A stretch of DNA of 7,517 nucleotides from Bacillota bacterium (GTDB lineage Bacteria; Bacillota; Bacilli; Lactobacillales; Streptococcaceae): positions 1 through 7,517 of the forward strand of contig JAJXWC010000107.1 of the NCBI GenBank assembly GCA_021781855.1. Reading direction: 5' to 3'. Positions 1 through 5,055 of the stretch are shown here, piece by piece; positions within the stretch are counted from its first letter, which is position 1, and each line of letters opens with the position of its first letter. The translations under genes were made by a program, and so were the position numbers. The notes beneath the pieces are model-generated. The model did no database searches. It saw only the letters and a list, made by a program, of their open reading frames with translations, and was not told the origin of the DNA.

Positions 1-2
1 CG

Positions 3-68
3 CATGTGAGCTGCTATGTTACTAATGAAGTAATCACTTTAAACTACAAGAAAGTATTCAAGGGCTAA
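3..68 (+). CDS. C-terminal tail of an upstream gene (partial, unidentified)
   Basis: Reading frame 3 is open from the left edge of the window to a TAA at 66-68 and encodes about 21 residues ending in NYKKVFKG. The other two forward frames close at 7-9 and 23-25. The stop lies two bases before the ATG of the PASTA gene, a spacing typical of translationally coupled operon genes, which favours this frame as the real end of a gene. The tail is too short to identify. No promoter is evident between it and the next gene, so the PASTA gene is probably co-transcribed from upstream. The remaining doubt is that a 66-base open stretch can occur by chance. Confidence 0.4.
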   Translation, partial: HVSCYVTNEVITLNYKKVFKG

Positions 69-70
69 CG

Positions 71-1318
71 ATGTCGGAAAAGCAAAAAACAAGAGTAAAT
101 AAGGAAAAAGAAGTAAAAAATAAAGCCGAACGTTCAAAAATGAAGAGCGTTTTTTCCTATATTGGAAAAAGCCTGCTTTTCATTGTTCTCGCTGCTGGAA
201 TCGGAGCTGGAACAGCAACCTATCTCTTTTTTCGCTCTAGCCAAGACGTGATTGTTCCTGATGTAGCCAATCTTACGAAAGCTCAGGCAGCAGAAAAACT
301 GTCAGAAAAGGGATTTAACAGCTATAAAGTTGTTGAAACAGACGCTGCTTCAAATATCAATAAAATTTCTAGGAGCAATCCGCCCGCAGGAGCAATTACT
401 AAAAATCAGAATACAATCACACTTTTTCTTAATGTTTATAAAGGCACAGATATTAGTAATTTTACGGGAAAAACAGCAGCAGATGCGGTCAATACACTGA
501 CTAATGATTTCCAGATTCCGAAAAATCACATCAAGATTGAATACGCGTATAACACCAGCATCGCTACAGGTCAAGTCATCAAACAAAATAAAGAAAAAAA
601 TGTAAATCTGGAAAATGATACAATTATTTTAACAGTTTCTAAGGGTGCAGAACTTATCAAACTCGAAAATCCAGTTGACAAACCATTTACCGATGTTCAA
701 GCCCAGCTACTTTCTGTCGGAATTTCGGCAAATGCACTTCATGTTACCTACCAAAATGACAGCAGTATTGCAATTGGCAATGTCATTTCCATAAGTCCTG
801 CGGTCAATGAATGGTATGATTTGGCAAAGAATACACCGATTAATCTTGTCGTATCAAATGGAACAACAGTACCGACTATCAAGGTACCAAATTTGACGGG
901 AAATAGCTATGCGCAGGCATTAGCGACGCTCACAGGCTTAGGAATTGACCCAAGTCATATTTCTTACAGTGGCGTTCAGACGGGAACTGTGCAAAGTCAG
1001 ACTATTCCAGCCAATCAGCTCGTGGATAAAGGCAATGTTTATTTAACCCTAAATATGACCGTTCCTAAAAGCGCACAAAAACCAGTTGATATGATTGATT
1101 TGAACAGTTTAAAGGGACTTGCAGTTCAAAATGCAGAAAATTTATTGGTTACAGCTGGCGTATCCGTCCAAATTAAACCGCAGCAGACAAACAGTACACC
1201 AGAAAATACAGTTATTTCTGCTAGTAAAAACGGCGACACGATTGATTTGCTTGTTGCTGTTCCAACGAATAATCCTCCAACAGTGCCCTCAAGCAGCTCA
1301 ACAGCAAATCCTAATTAA
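71..1318 (+). CDS. Membrane-anchored PASTA-repeat protein without a kinase domain
   Basis: The 415-residue product has a highly charged, lysine-rich cytoplasmic N-terminus (residues 1-30), one transmembrane helix (about 32-54) and a large extracellular part. The outside part consists of four to five PASTA-like repeats of about 65-70 residues, starting near 60 (VIVPDVANLTKAQA), 127, 196, 268 (VPNLTGNSYAQAL) and 337. It ends in a Pro/Ser/Asn-rich tail. PASTA domains bind peptidoglycan or muropeptides and usually form the sensor half of PrkC/Stk kinases or the C-terminus of penicillin-binding proteins. Here there is no kinase domain: an in-frame TGA at 26-28 precedes the ATG, and AAGGG at 60-64 is a suitable ribosome binding site. 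The architecture resembles the transmembrane and sensor half of PrkC standing alone. A role in cell-wall sensing or scaffolding is inference. The third and fifth repeats are divergent. Confidence 0.85.
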   Translation: MSEKQKTRVNKEKEVKNKAERSKMKSVFSYIGKSLLFIVLAAGIGAGTATYLFFRSSQDVIVPDVANLTKAQAAEKLSEKGFNSYKVVETDAASNINKISRSNPPAGAITKNQNTITLFLNVYKGTDISNFTGKTAADAVNTLTNDFQIPKNHIKIEYAYNTSIATGQVIKQNKEKNVNLENDTIILTVSKGAELIKLENPVDKPFTDVQAQLLSVGISANALHVTYQNDSSIAIGNVISISPAVNEWYDLAKNTPINLVVSNGTTVPTIKVPNLTGNSYAQALATLTGLGIDPSHISYSGVQTGTVQSQTIPANQLVDKGNVYLTLNMTVPKSAQKPVDMIDLNSLKGLAVQNAENLLVTAGVSVQIKPQQTNSTPENTVISASKNGDTIDLLVAVPTNNPPTVPSSSSTANPN

Positions 1319-1341
1319 GCCACGGCATCTGTGGCTTTTTT
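1317..1341 (+). terminator. Intrinsic terminator of the PASTA gene
   Basis: AAGCCAC (1317-1323) pairs with GTGGCTT (1331-1337) around a 7-base loop, and the T run at 1336-1341 follows directly. The stem begins inside the TAA stop codon, so the hairpin is tightly fused to the gene end. It should end transcripts coming from the PASTA gene and isolate the region that follows. Confidence 0.88.
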
Positions 1342-1342
1342 A

Positions 1343-1351
1343 TGTTATAAT
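1343..1351 (+). promoter_or_regulatory. Extended -10 promoter just after the terminator
   Basis: TGTTATAAT matches the extended -10 consensus TGnTATAAT perfectly. No good -35 hexamer sits 16-18 bases upstream, where the DNA is the terminator stem, but extended -10 promoters can work without one. Transcription would start near 1358 and run into the structured non-coding region towards lepA. It is the best promoter candidate between 1319 and lepA. Confidence 0.55.
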
Positions 1352-1376
1352 GAAATAAATTAAAATGATTATTTCA
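1351..1376 (+). repeat. 8-bp inverted repeat at the predicted transcription start
   Basis: TGAAATAA (1351-1358) is exactly mirrored by TTATTTCA (1369-1376) with a 10-base spacer. It overlaps the last base of the -10 box and the expected transcription start, so it could be an operator for a dimeric regulator or a hairpin at the 5' end of the RNA. AT-rich palindromes also occur by chance. Confidence 0.4.
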
Positions 1377-1460
1377 TCTCAGCAATGCGTGCTATTTACG
1401 CAGTTTGTGTTGCGCTCTGCCCATTTGCTCTATCTCCGTGCTTCGCCCTACGAAAGACAA

Positions 1461-1532
1461 CTATCTACAACCTCAACAGTACGCCACGAAAGATGAGAGC
1501 TTCGCTCTCTCTATCTGCAACCTCAACAATAC
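1461..1532 (+). repeat. Pair of 22-base direct repeats 50 bases apart
   Basis: CTATCTACAACCTCAACAGT followed by AC (1461-1482) recurs as CTATCTGCAACCTCAACAAT followed by AC (1511-1532), with two differences. A shorter word, ACGAAAGA, also recurs upstream of each copy (1450-1457 and 1486-1493), so the duplicated unit may be larger. The core CTCAACAGTAC of copy 1 (1472-1482) pairs perfectly with GTACTGTTGAG at 1536-1546. Copy 2 pairs with the same site with one mismatch, so the two copies could compete for one partner in RNA. Confidence 0.7.
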
Positions 1533-1564
1533 ACTGTACTGTTGAGCTGTTAAGCTGTCAGTTC

Positions 1565-1665
1565 GTTAGTCGCAATCGCAAAGTGTCAAAGCACTAAGGA
1601 GAAATGGCAAGTTTCGAATTTCGCTCAACTGTCCTAAGGTCAGCCGCTTTACGATTGCGACTAAC
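1565..1665 (+). repeat. Long-range 14-bp perfect inverted repeat
   Basis: GTTAGTCGCAATCG (1565-1578) is the exact reverse complement of CGATTGCGACTAAC (1652-1665). After one mismatch, AAAGTG (1580-1585) pairs with CGCTTT (1645-1650), including one G-U pair, so the stem reaches about 20 bp and encloses about 59 bases. This is far beyond chance for a region of this size. It may be the basal stem of an RNA domain or the terminal inverted repeats of a small non-autonomous element. No clear target duplication flanks it. Confidence 0.75.
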
Positions 1666-1736
1666 TGCTTTAGCGGTGTAGCGAGCAACGAAAGTGTGGT
1701 GCGAACGCGCGGAGATAGCGGTATGACTTCTTGGAC

Positions 1737-1827
1737 AGGGTAACCTCATATCAAAGATGTTAAGCAGACTGTTGTGGCTTTAGCCGCTTACAGGTCGCTT
1801 AGTTTTTTCACCTAGAGGTTGTACCCT
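1737..1827 (+). ncRNA. Candidate nested RNA structure enclosing a terminator-like hairpin
   Basis: AGGGTAACCTC (1737-1747) pairs with GAGGTTGTACCCT (1815-1827) over 11 bp with a two-base bulge. The closed domain contains the 1761-1801 stem-loop and its T run. The two levels are nested and compatible, which suggests a folded RNA domain rather than random sequence. I do not recognise it as a known riboswitch or leader class. It could be the 3' part of a small RNA or an attenuator in a lepA leader. Confidence 0.35.
1761..1808 (+). terminator. Terminator-like stem-loop with T6 run upstream of lepA
   Basis: TAAGC (1761-1765) pairs with GCTTA (1797-1801), GAC (1767-1769) with GTC (1794-1796), TGT (1770-1772) with ACA (1790-1792), and GTGGC (1774-1778) with GCCGC (1783-1787) around a TTTA loop. 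That gives about 16 bp with small bulges. G1802 and six T residues (1803-1808) follow. It could end an RNA started near 1358, or act as a conditional attenuator for lepA, 140 bases downstream. The bulges make its strength uncertain. Confidence 0.5.
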
Positions 1828-1829
1828 AA

Positions 1830-1859
1830 ATTTAGTTGGAGTTGAAACTCCAGCTGAAT
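1830..1859 (+). repeat. Strong 13-bp hairpin in the lepA upstream region
   Basis: ATTTAGTTGGAGT (1830-1842) pairs with ACTCCAGCTGAAT (1847-1859) around a TGAA loop, with only two G-U pairs. No T run follows on the + strand, so it is not a standard terminator. It starts just after the nested domain ends and may be part of the same leader. Its role is unknown. Confidence 0.6.
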
Positions 1860-1947
1860 AAGTCTCTGCTTTATTTGTGTAGAGCCTTTCTTATATTGAG
1901 GTTTATACGCATTTGCTGGATTAAATTAAACTTCTAAGGATATTTTT

Positions 1948-3771
1948 ATGAATATAAACGAAATGAACGCACGCAAGGAAAAAATCCGTAATTTTTCAAT
2001 CATTGCGCATATTGACCACGGTAAAAGTACGCTTGCTGACCGTATTCTTGAATTGACCGAGACAGTTTCCAAACGTGAAATGCAGGCGCAGCTTCTTGAC
2101 AGTATGGATTTGGAGCGTGAACGTGGCATCACGATTAAGCTCAATGCGATTGAGCTGAATTACCATGCAAAAAACGGTGAAACTTATATTTTCCACCTGA
2201 TTGACACACCGGGACACGTGGACTTTACTTACGAAGTCAGCCGCTCGCTTGCCGCTTGTGAGGGGGCGATTTTGGTCGTGGATGCGGCACAGGGGATTGA
2301 AGCACAAACCCTTGCCAATGTCTATTTGGCGCTGGACAACGACCTTGAAATCCTACCTGTCATCAACAAAATTGACCTCCCATCTGCACAGCCAGAGCTT
2401 GTGCGGCAAGAGATTGAAGATGTGATTGGGCTAGATGCGTCAGAAGCTGTCCTTGCGTCCGCCAAAGCAGGCATTGGTATTGAGGAAATTTTGGAGCAGA
2501 TTGTGGAAAAAGTCCCTGCTCCATCTGGCAATGTGGAATCGCCTCTTCAGGCACTCATTTTTGACTCTGTTTATGATGCTTATCGGGGCGTGATTTTGCA
2601 GGTGCGACTGATGGATGGTGTGGTGAAAGTCGGCGACCGCATTCGGCTGATGGCAAGTGGTAAAGAGTTTGATGTGACAGAAGTCGGGATTTTCACGCCG
2701 AAGTCAGTGGCGCGTGATTTTTTGATGGCAGGTGATGTTGGCTATGTCGCAGCGAGTATCAAGACCGTTGCAGACACGCGAGTTGGTGATACGATTACCT
2801 TAGCGGAAAATCCTGCGGCAAAGCCTTTGGCAGGCTACAAGAAAATGAATCCAATGGTCTTTGCGGGGATTTATCCCGTCGAGTCCAACAAATATAACGA
2901 TTTGCGTGAGGCACTAGAAAAACTCCAGTTGAATGATGCAAGCTTACAGTTTGAAGCAGAAACCTCGCAAGCGCTGGGCTTCGGTTTTCGTTGTGGTTTT
3001 CTCGGGATGCTTCACATGGATGTGGTACAGGAGCGCTTAGAGCGCGAATTTGGGCTAGATTTGATTATGACGGCACCGTCGGTGGTTTATCATATCAAGA
3101 CGACCTCAGGCGAGACGCTTGAGGTGGCCAATCCGAGTGAATTTCCAGACCCGACAATGATTGAAAGTATTGAGGAGCCTTATGTCAAGGCACAGATTAT
3201 GGTGCCAAATGACTATGTCGGAGCAGTCATGGAGCTCGCTCAGAGAAAACGTGGAGACTTTATCACGATGGATTATTTAGATGCCAATCGGGTCAATGTG
3301 CAGTATCATATTCCACTCTCTGAAATTGTTTTTGAATTTTTTGATAAGCTCAAATCTTCGACCAAGGGCTACGCCAGCTTTGACTATGAAATCAGTGATT
3401 ATCAGCCATCAGCGCTTGTGAAAATGGATATCTTGCTCAATGGCGATAAGGTTGATGCACTGAGTTTCATCAGTCACAAAGAATTCGCACAGGAGCGTGG
3501 GCGTTTAATTGTCGAGAAACTCCGCAAACTTATTCCGCGGCAACAGTTTGAAGTACCCATTCAAGCAGCCGTCGGTAATAAAATCATGGCGCGTTCAGAT
3601 ATCAAGGCACTGCGCAAAAATGTCCTTGCCAAATGTTATGGGGGGGATATTTCACGTAAGCGCAAGCTCTTAGAAAAGCAAAAAGCAGGAAAGAAGCGAA
3701 TGAAGGCGATTGGCTCGGTAGAAGTGCCACAAGAGGCATTTTTGTCGGTTTTGAGTATGGATGAGGATTGA
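1948..3771 (+). CDS. lepA: Elongation factor 4 (LepA), ribosome-associated GTPase
   Basis: The 607-residue product has the usual LepA length. GTPase motifs are all present: AHIDHGKST (20-28), RGITIK (59-64), DTPGH (86-90), NKID (140-143) and SAK (171-173). EF-G-like domains follow, with the LepA signatures GFRCGFLGMLHMDV and the C-terminal sequence KMKAIGSVEVPQEAFLSVL, which belongs to the LepA-specific C-terminal domain. LepA binds the ribosome and is proposed to act on stalled or mis-translocated complexes and in ribosome assembly. The start is supported by AAGGA at 1936-1940, seven bases before the ATG. The gene is preceded by the structured region and followed by a terminator-like palindrome, so it looks monocistronic. 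A weak promoter candidate (TTGAGG at 1896-1901, GATTAA at 1919-1924, 17-base spacing) lies just upstream but is not convincing. Confidence 0.98.
   Translation: MNINEMNARKEKIRNFSIIAHIDHGKSTLADRILELTETVSKREMQAQLLDSMDLERERGITIKLNAIELNYHAKNGETYIFHLIDTPGHVDFTYEVSRSLAACEGAILVVDAAQGIEAQTLANVYLALDNDLEILPVINKIDLPSAQPELVRQEIEDVIGLDASEAVLASAKAGIGIEEILEQIVEKVPAPSGNVESPLQALIFDSVYDAYRGVILQVRLMDGVVKVGDRIRLMASGKEFDVTEVGIFTPKSVARDFLMAGDVGYVAASIKTVADTRVGDTITLAENPAAKPLAGYKKMNPMVFAGIYPVESNKYNDLREALEKLQLNDASLQFEAETSQALGFGFRCGFLGMLHMDVVQERLEREFGLDLIMTAPSVVYHIKTTSGETLEVANPSEFPDPTMIESIEEPYVKAQIMVPNDYVGAVMELAQRKRGDFITMDYLDANRVNVQYHIPLSEIVFEFFDKLKSSTKGYASFDYEISDYQPSALVKMDILLNGDKVDALSFISHKEFAQERGRLIVEKLRKLIPRQQFEVPIQAAVGNKIMARSDIKALRKNVLAKCYGGDISRKRKLLEKQKAGKKRMKAIGSVEVPQEAFLSVLSMDED
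2710..2716 (+). other. Lactococcal Chi heptamer (+ strand)
   Basis: GCGCGTG, the recombination hotspot sequence described for Lactococcus lactis and recognised by RexAB, occurs inside lepA. Its relevance depends on the window being lactococcal. A 7-base match can also arise by chance. Confidence 0.4.
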
Positions 3772-3903
3772 TTAAGTCTCTGTCTCATTATTCTTCTGAA
3801 AAAATGCAAAATTATTTTATGGATTGGGAAGAAAACACTAACGAAAATCAAACGGAAAATACTATTTTGTTCCACTGATTGTCAAATTCGGTAAAGAGTA
3901 AAT

Positions 3904-3917
3904 TGATAAAAATACAG
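3904..3917 (+). promoter_or_regulatory. Upstream ARG-box-like half operator
   Basis: TGATAAAAATACAG resembles the promoter-proximal ARG box. Fifteen bases starting here (ATAAAAATACAGAAA, 3906-3920) recur exactly at 3986-4000, 80 bases away. One half-site (ATACA) matches well and the other (TGAT) less so. It may be an auxiliary ArgR/AhrC site, or simply the 5' arm of the terminator. Confidence 0.4.
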
Positions 3918-3943
3918 AAATTTCATGATTTCTGTATTTTTTT
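3908..3943 (+). terminator. lepA terminator formed from ARG-box-like sequence
   Basis: AAAAATACAGAAAT (3908-3921) pairs perfectly over 14 bp with ATTTCTGTATTTTT (3928-3941) around TTCATG. The stem ends in a seven-T run (3937-3943), and a matching A run on the 5' side makes it potentially bidirectional. The stem is AT-rich but long. The same bases contain operator-like sequence for the arginine regulator, so transcription termination of lepA and control of argC share DNA. Confidence 0.7.
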
Positions 3944-3946
3944 ACA
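3933..3946 (+). promoter_or_regulatory. ARG box upstream of the argC -35
   Basis: TGTATTTTTTTACA is a near-palindrome with TGTA and TACA ends around a T-rich core, the pattern expected for arginine repressor operators. It lies 8 bases upstream of the -35 hexamer and overlaps the 3' arm of the lepA terminator. Binding here together with the downstream box could allow cooperative repression. Confidence 0.55.
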
Positions 3947-3954
3947 CTAAATTC

Positions 3955-3983
3955 TTGACAAATGAAAAAATATGCAGTAAAAT
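3955..3983 (+). promoter_or_regulatory. argC operon promoter
   Basis: TTGACA (3955-3960) matches the -35 consensus exactly. A 17-base spacer leads to TAAAAT (3978-3983), giving a predicted start near 3990 and a very short leader before the argC ATG at 4012. An arginine operator overlaps the last base of the -10 box and the start site. A weaker ARG-like sequence (TGAAAAAATATGCA, 3963-3976) lies in the spacer. The layout implies repression by arginine, by operator occlusion rather than attenuation. Confidence 0.88.
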
Positions 3984-3996
3984 GTATAAAAATACA
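3983..3996 (+). promoter_or_regulatory. Main ARG box overlapping the argC transcription start
   Basis: TGTATAAAAATACA is an almost perfect palindrome of the ARG-box type (TGTAT - A-rich - ATACA). It starts at the final T of the -10 hexamer and covers the predicted start site, so a bound repressor would block RNA polymerase. In Lactococcus lactis the regulators of arginine genes are ArgR and AhrC, known to act together. Their involvement here is inferred from the site and the genes. Confidence 0.8.
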
Positions 3997-4011
3997 GAAA
4001 GGCGTGAGCTA

Positions 4012-5034
4012 ATGATTAAAATTTCCATTGTTGGAATTACAGGGTATAGTGGTTTAGAGTTGTTTCGTCTGCTTTATGCACACCCAGAGGCTGACCTTGT
4101 AAAGATTTGCGCGACAACGCACATCGGCGAAAAATTTGATGAAGTTTTTCCGCAATTTACAGGGCTGTCAAAGCTGACGATTACGGCATTTGATGCTGAC
4201 GAAATCATGGCTGAGAGTGATGTCGTTTTCTTTGCTACCTCGGCCACAGTCAGCTCAAGACTGGCTTTGCCCTTCATCAACGCTAATTTTCCAGTGATTG
4301 ATTTGTCAGGTGATTTTCGGTTAAAAGCACCATCAGTTTATGAAAAATGGTATAAAAATACACCAGTGAAATCTGAATATTTATTAAAAGCCCAGTACAA
4401 TCTGGCCGATTTATCACAAGCCACCGAAAAGTACATCGCCAATCCGGGCTGTTATGCGACAGCAACTTTGTTGGCTCTGGCGCCATTGGTGCAGCAGCAT
4501 TTGATTGATTTGGACAGCATCATTGTCGATGCCAAGTCGGGTCTGTCAGGGGCGGGAAAAAAATTGACCGACAGCAGTCATTTTGTCAATGTATCTGATA
4601 ACATGAGCATGTACAAAATCAATGCTCATCAACATATCCCAGAGATTGCGCAACAGTTGAAGCTCTGGAATCCTGATTTTCAGGCCTTGCAGTTTAGCAC
4701 AAGTCTGATTCCTGTCACGCGCGGAATTTTTGCATCTTGCTATGCAAAAGTCACGGAAAATGTGACGATTGAGCACATTAAGACCGCTTACCAGCAGTTT
4801 TACGCAGACAAATTTTTCGTAAGAATTCGACGAGAACTCCCTCAGCTCAAAGATGTAGCGGGCACGAATTTTTGCGATATCGGCTTTGCCTACAATCCAA
4901 CAACCCACATTTTGACGGTGGTTTCCGTCATTGATAACTTAGTCAAAGGTGCTGCAGGACAAGCGGTTCAGAATTTTAATCAACTTTTTGGTTTAGACGA
5001 GAAAACTGGACTACTAGCTGCTCCAATGATTTGA
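4012..5034 (+). CDS. argC: N-acetyl-gamma-glutamyl-phosphate reductase
   Basis: This 340-residue NADPH-dependent enzyme reduces N-acetylglutamyl-phosphate to N-acetylglutamate semialdehyde, the third step of arginine synthesis. The N-terminal nucleotide-binding loop is GITGYSG (8-14). The catalytic cysteine is C147 in NPGCYA, and the conserved HQHIPE histidine segment is at 206-211. Length is normal for the family. The ATG at 4012 is chosen although the frame stays open upstream to 3925, because the promoter, operator and predicted transcription start lie inside that extension. GAAAGG (3997-4002) is the ribosome binding site, and the protein begins MIKISIVG as expected. It is the first gene of the arginine operon, with 21 bases between its stop and argJ. 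Confidence 0.97.
   Translation: MIKISIVGITGYSGLELFRLLYAHPEADLVKICATTHIGEKFDEVFPQFTGLSKLTITAFDADEIMAESDVVFFATSATVSSRLALPFINANFPVIDLSGDFRLKAPSVYEKWYKNTPVKSEYLLKAQYNLADLSQATEKYIANPGCYATATLLALAPLVQQHLIDLDSIIVDAKSGLSGAGKKLTDSSHFVNVSDNMSMYKINAHQHIPEIAQQLKLWNPDFQALQFSTSLIPVTRGIFASCYAKVTENVTIEHIKTAYQQFYADKFFVRIRRELPQLKDVAGTNFCDIGFAYNPTTHILTVVSVIDNLVKGAAGQAVQNFNQLFGLDEKTGLLAAPMI
4716..4722 (-). other. Lactococcal Chi heptamer (- strand)
   Basis: CACGCGC on the + strand is GCGCGTG on the minus strand, inside argC. It is a second exact match to the Lactococcus lactis Chi sequence, in the opposite orientation to the one in lepA. Confidence 0.35.
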
Positions 5035-5055
5035 AAATTAGAAAGTGATAAATAA

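Larger units (their letters stand above)
1342..1947 (+). other. GC-rich, structured region without a convincing gene, upstream of lepA
   Basis: This stretch of about 600 bases has no open frame with a good ribosome binding site and Lactococcus-like codon use. By hand count, 1381-1740 is about 49% G+C, unusually high for an intergenic region in such an AT-rich genome. It contains an extended -10 promoter, a near-perfect direct repeat, small hairpins such as GAGAGC-TTC-GCTCTC (1495-1509), a 14-bp long-range inverted repeat, a terminator-like stem and a strong hairpin, each listed separately. CTATCTCCG at 1430-1438 recurs in inverted orientation as CGGAGATAG at 1709-1717. Possible readings are a small RNA gene running from about 1358 to 1808, a long regulated leader of lepA, or a mosaic of intergenic repeats. 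The elements most diagnostic of RNase P RNA, tmRNA and T-box leaders were not seen. Confidence 0.5.

Noticed and set aside
71..1318. PASTA gene as a frameshifted piece of a PrkC kinase gene
   Set aside because: The upstream sequence visible in all frames shows no kinase C-lobe residues, the start has its own ribosome binding site, and the basic N-terminus reads as a natural beginning. Only 70 bases are visible upstream, so this is not absolute.
1385..1597. A 70-codon open frame starting MRAIYAVCVALCPFAL
   Set aside because: No ribosome binding site, Cys/Ser-rich composition foreign to the flanking genes, and it runs through the direct repeats and hairpins. It is better explained as chance openness in the GC-rich structured region.
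1896..1924. Promoter directly upstream of lepA (TTGAGG - 17 - GATTAA)
   Set aside because: The -10 matches only three of six consensus positions, so I do not list it as a feature. It is mentioned as a weak candidate in the lepA entry.
1342..1947. RNase P RNA, tmRNA, T-box or another known structured RNA
   Set aside because: I looked for the RNase P signatures (GAAAGTCC, ACAGAAA), the tmRNA tRNA-like ends and the T-box AGGGTGGNACCGCG and found none. AGGGTAACC at 1737 only superficially resembles the T-box word.
3925..4011. Upstream in-frame extension of argC (29 more residues)
   Set aside because: It contains the -35 and -10 boxes, the ARG box and the predicted transcription start, so it would not be on the argC mRNA. 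The ATG at 4012 has a ribosome binding site and the expected family N-terminus.
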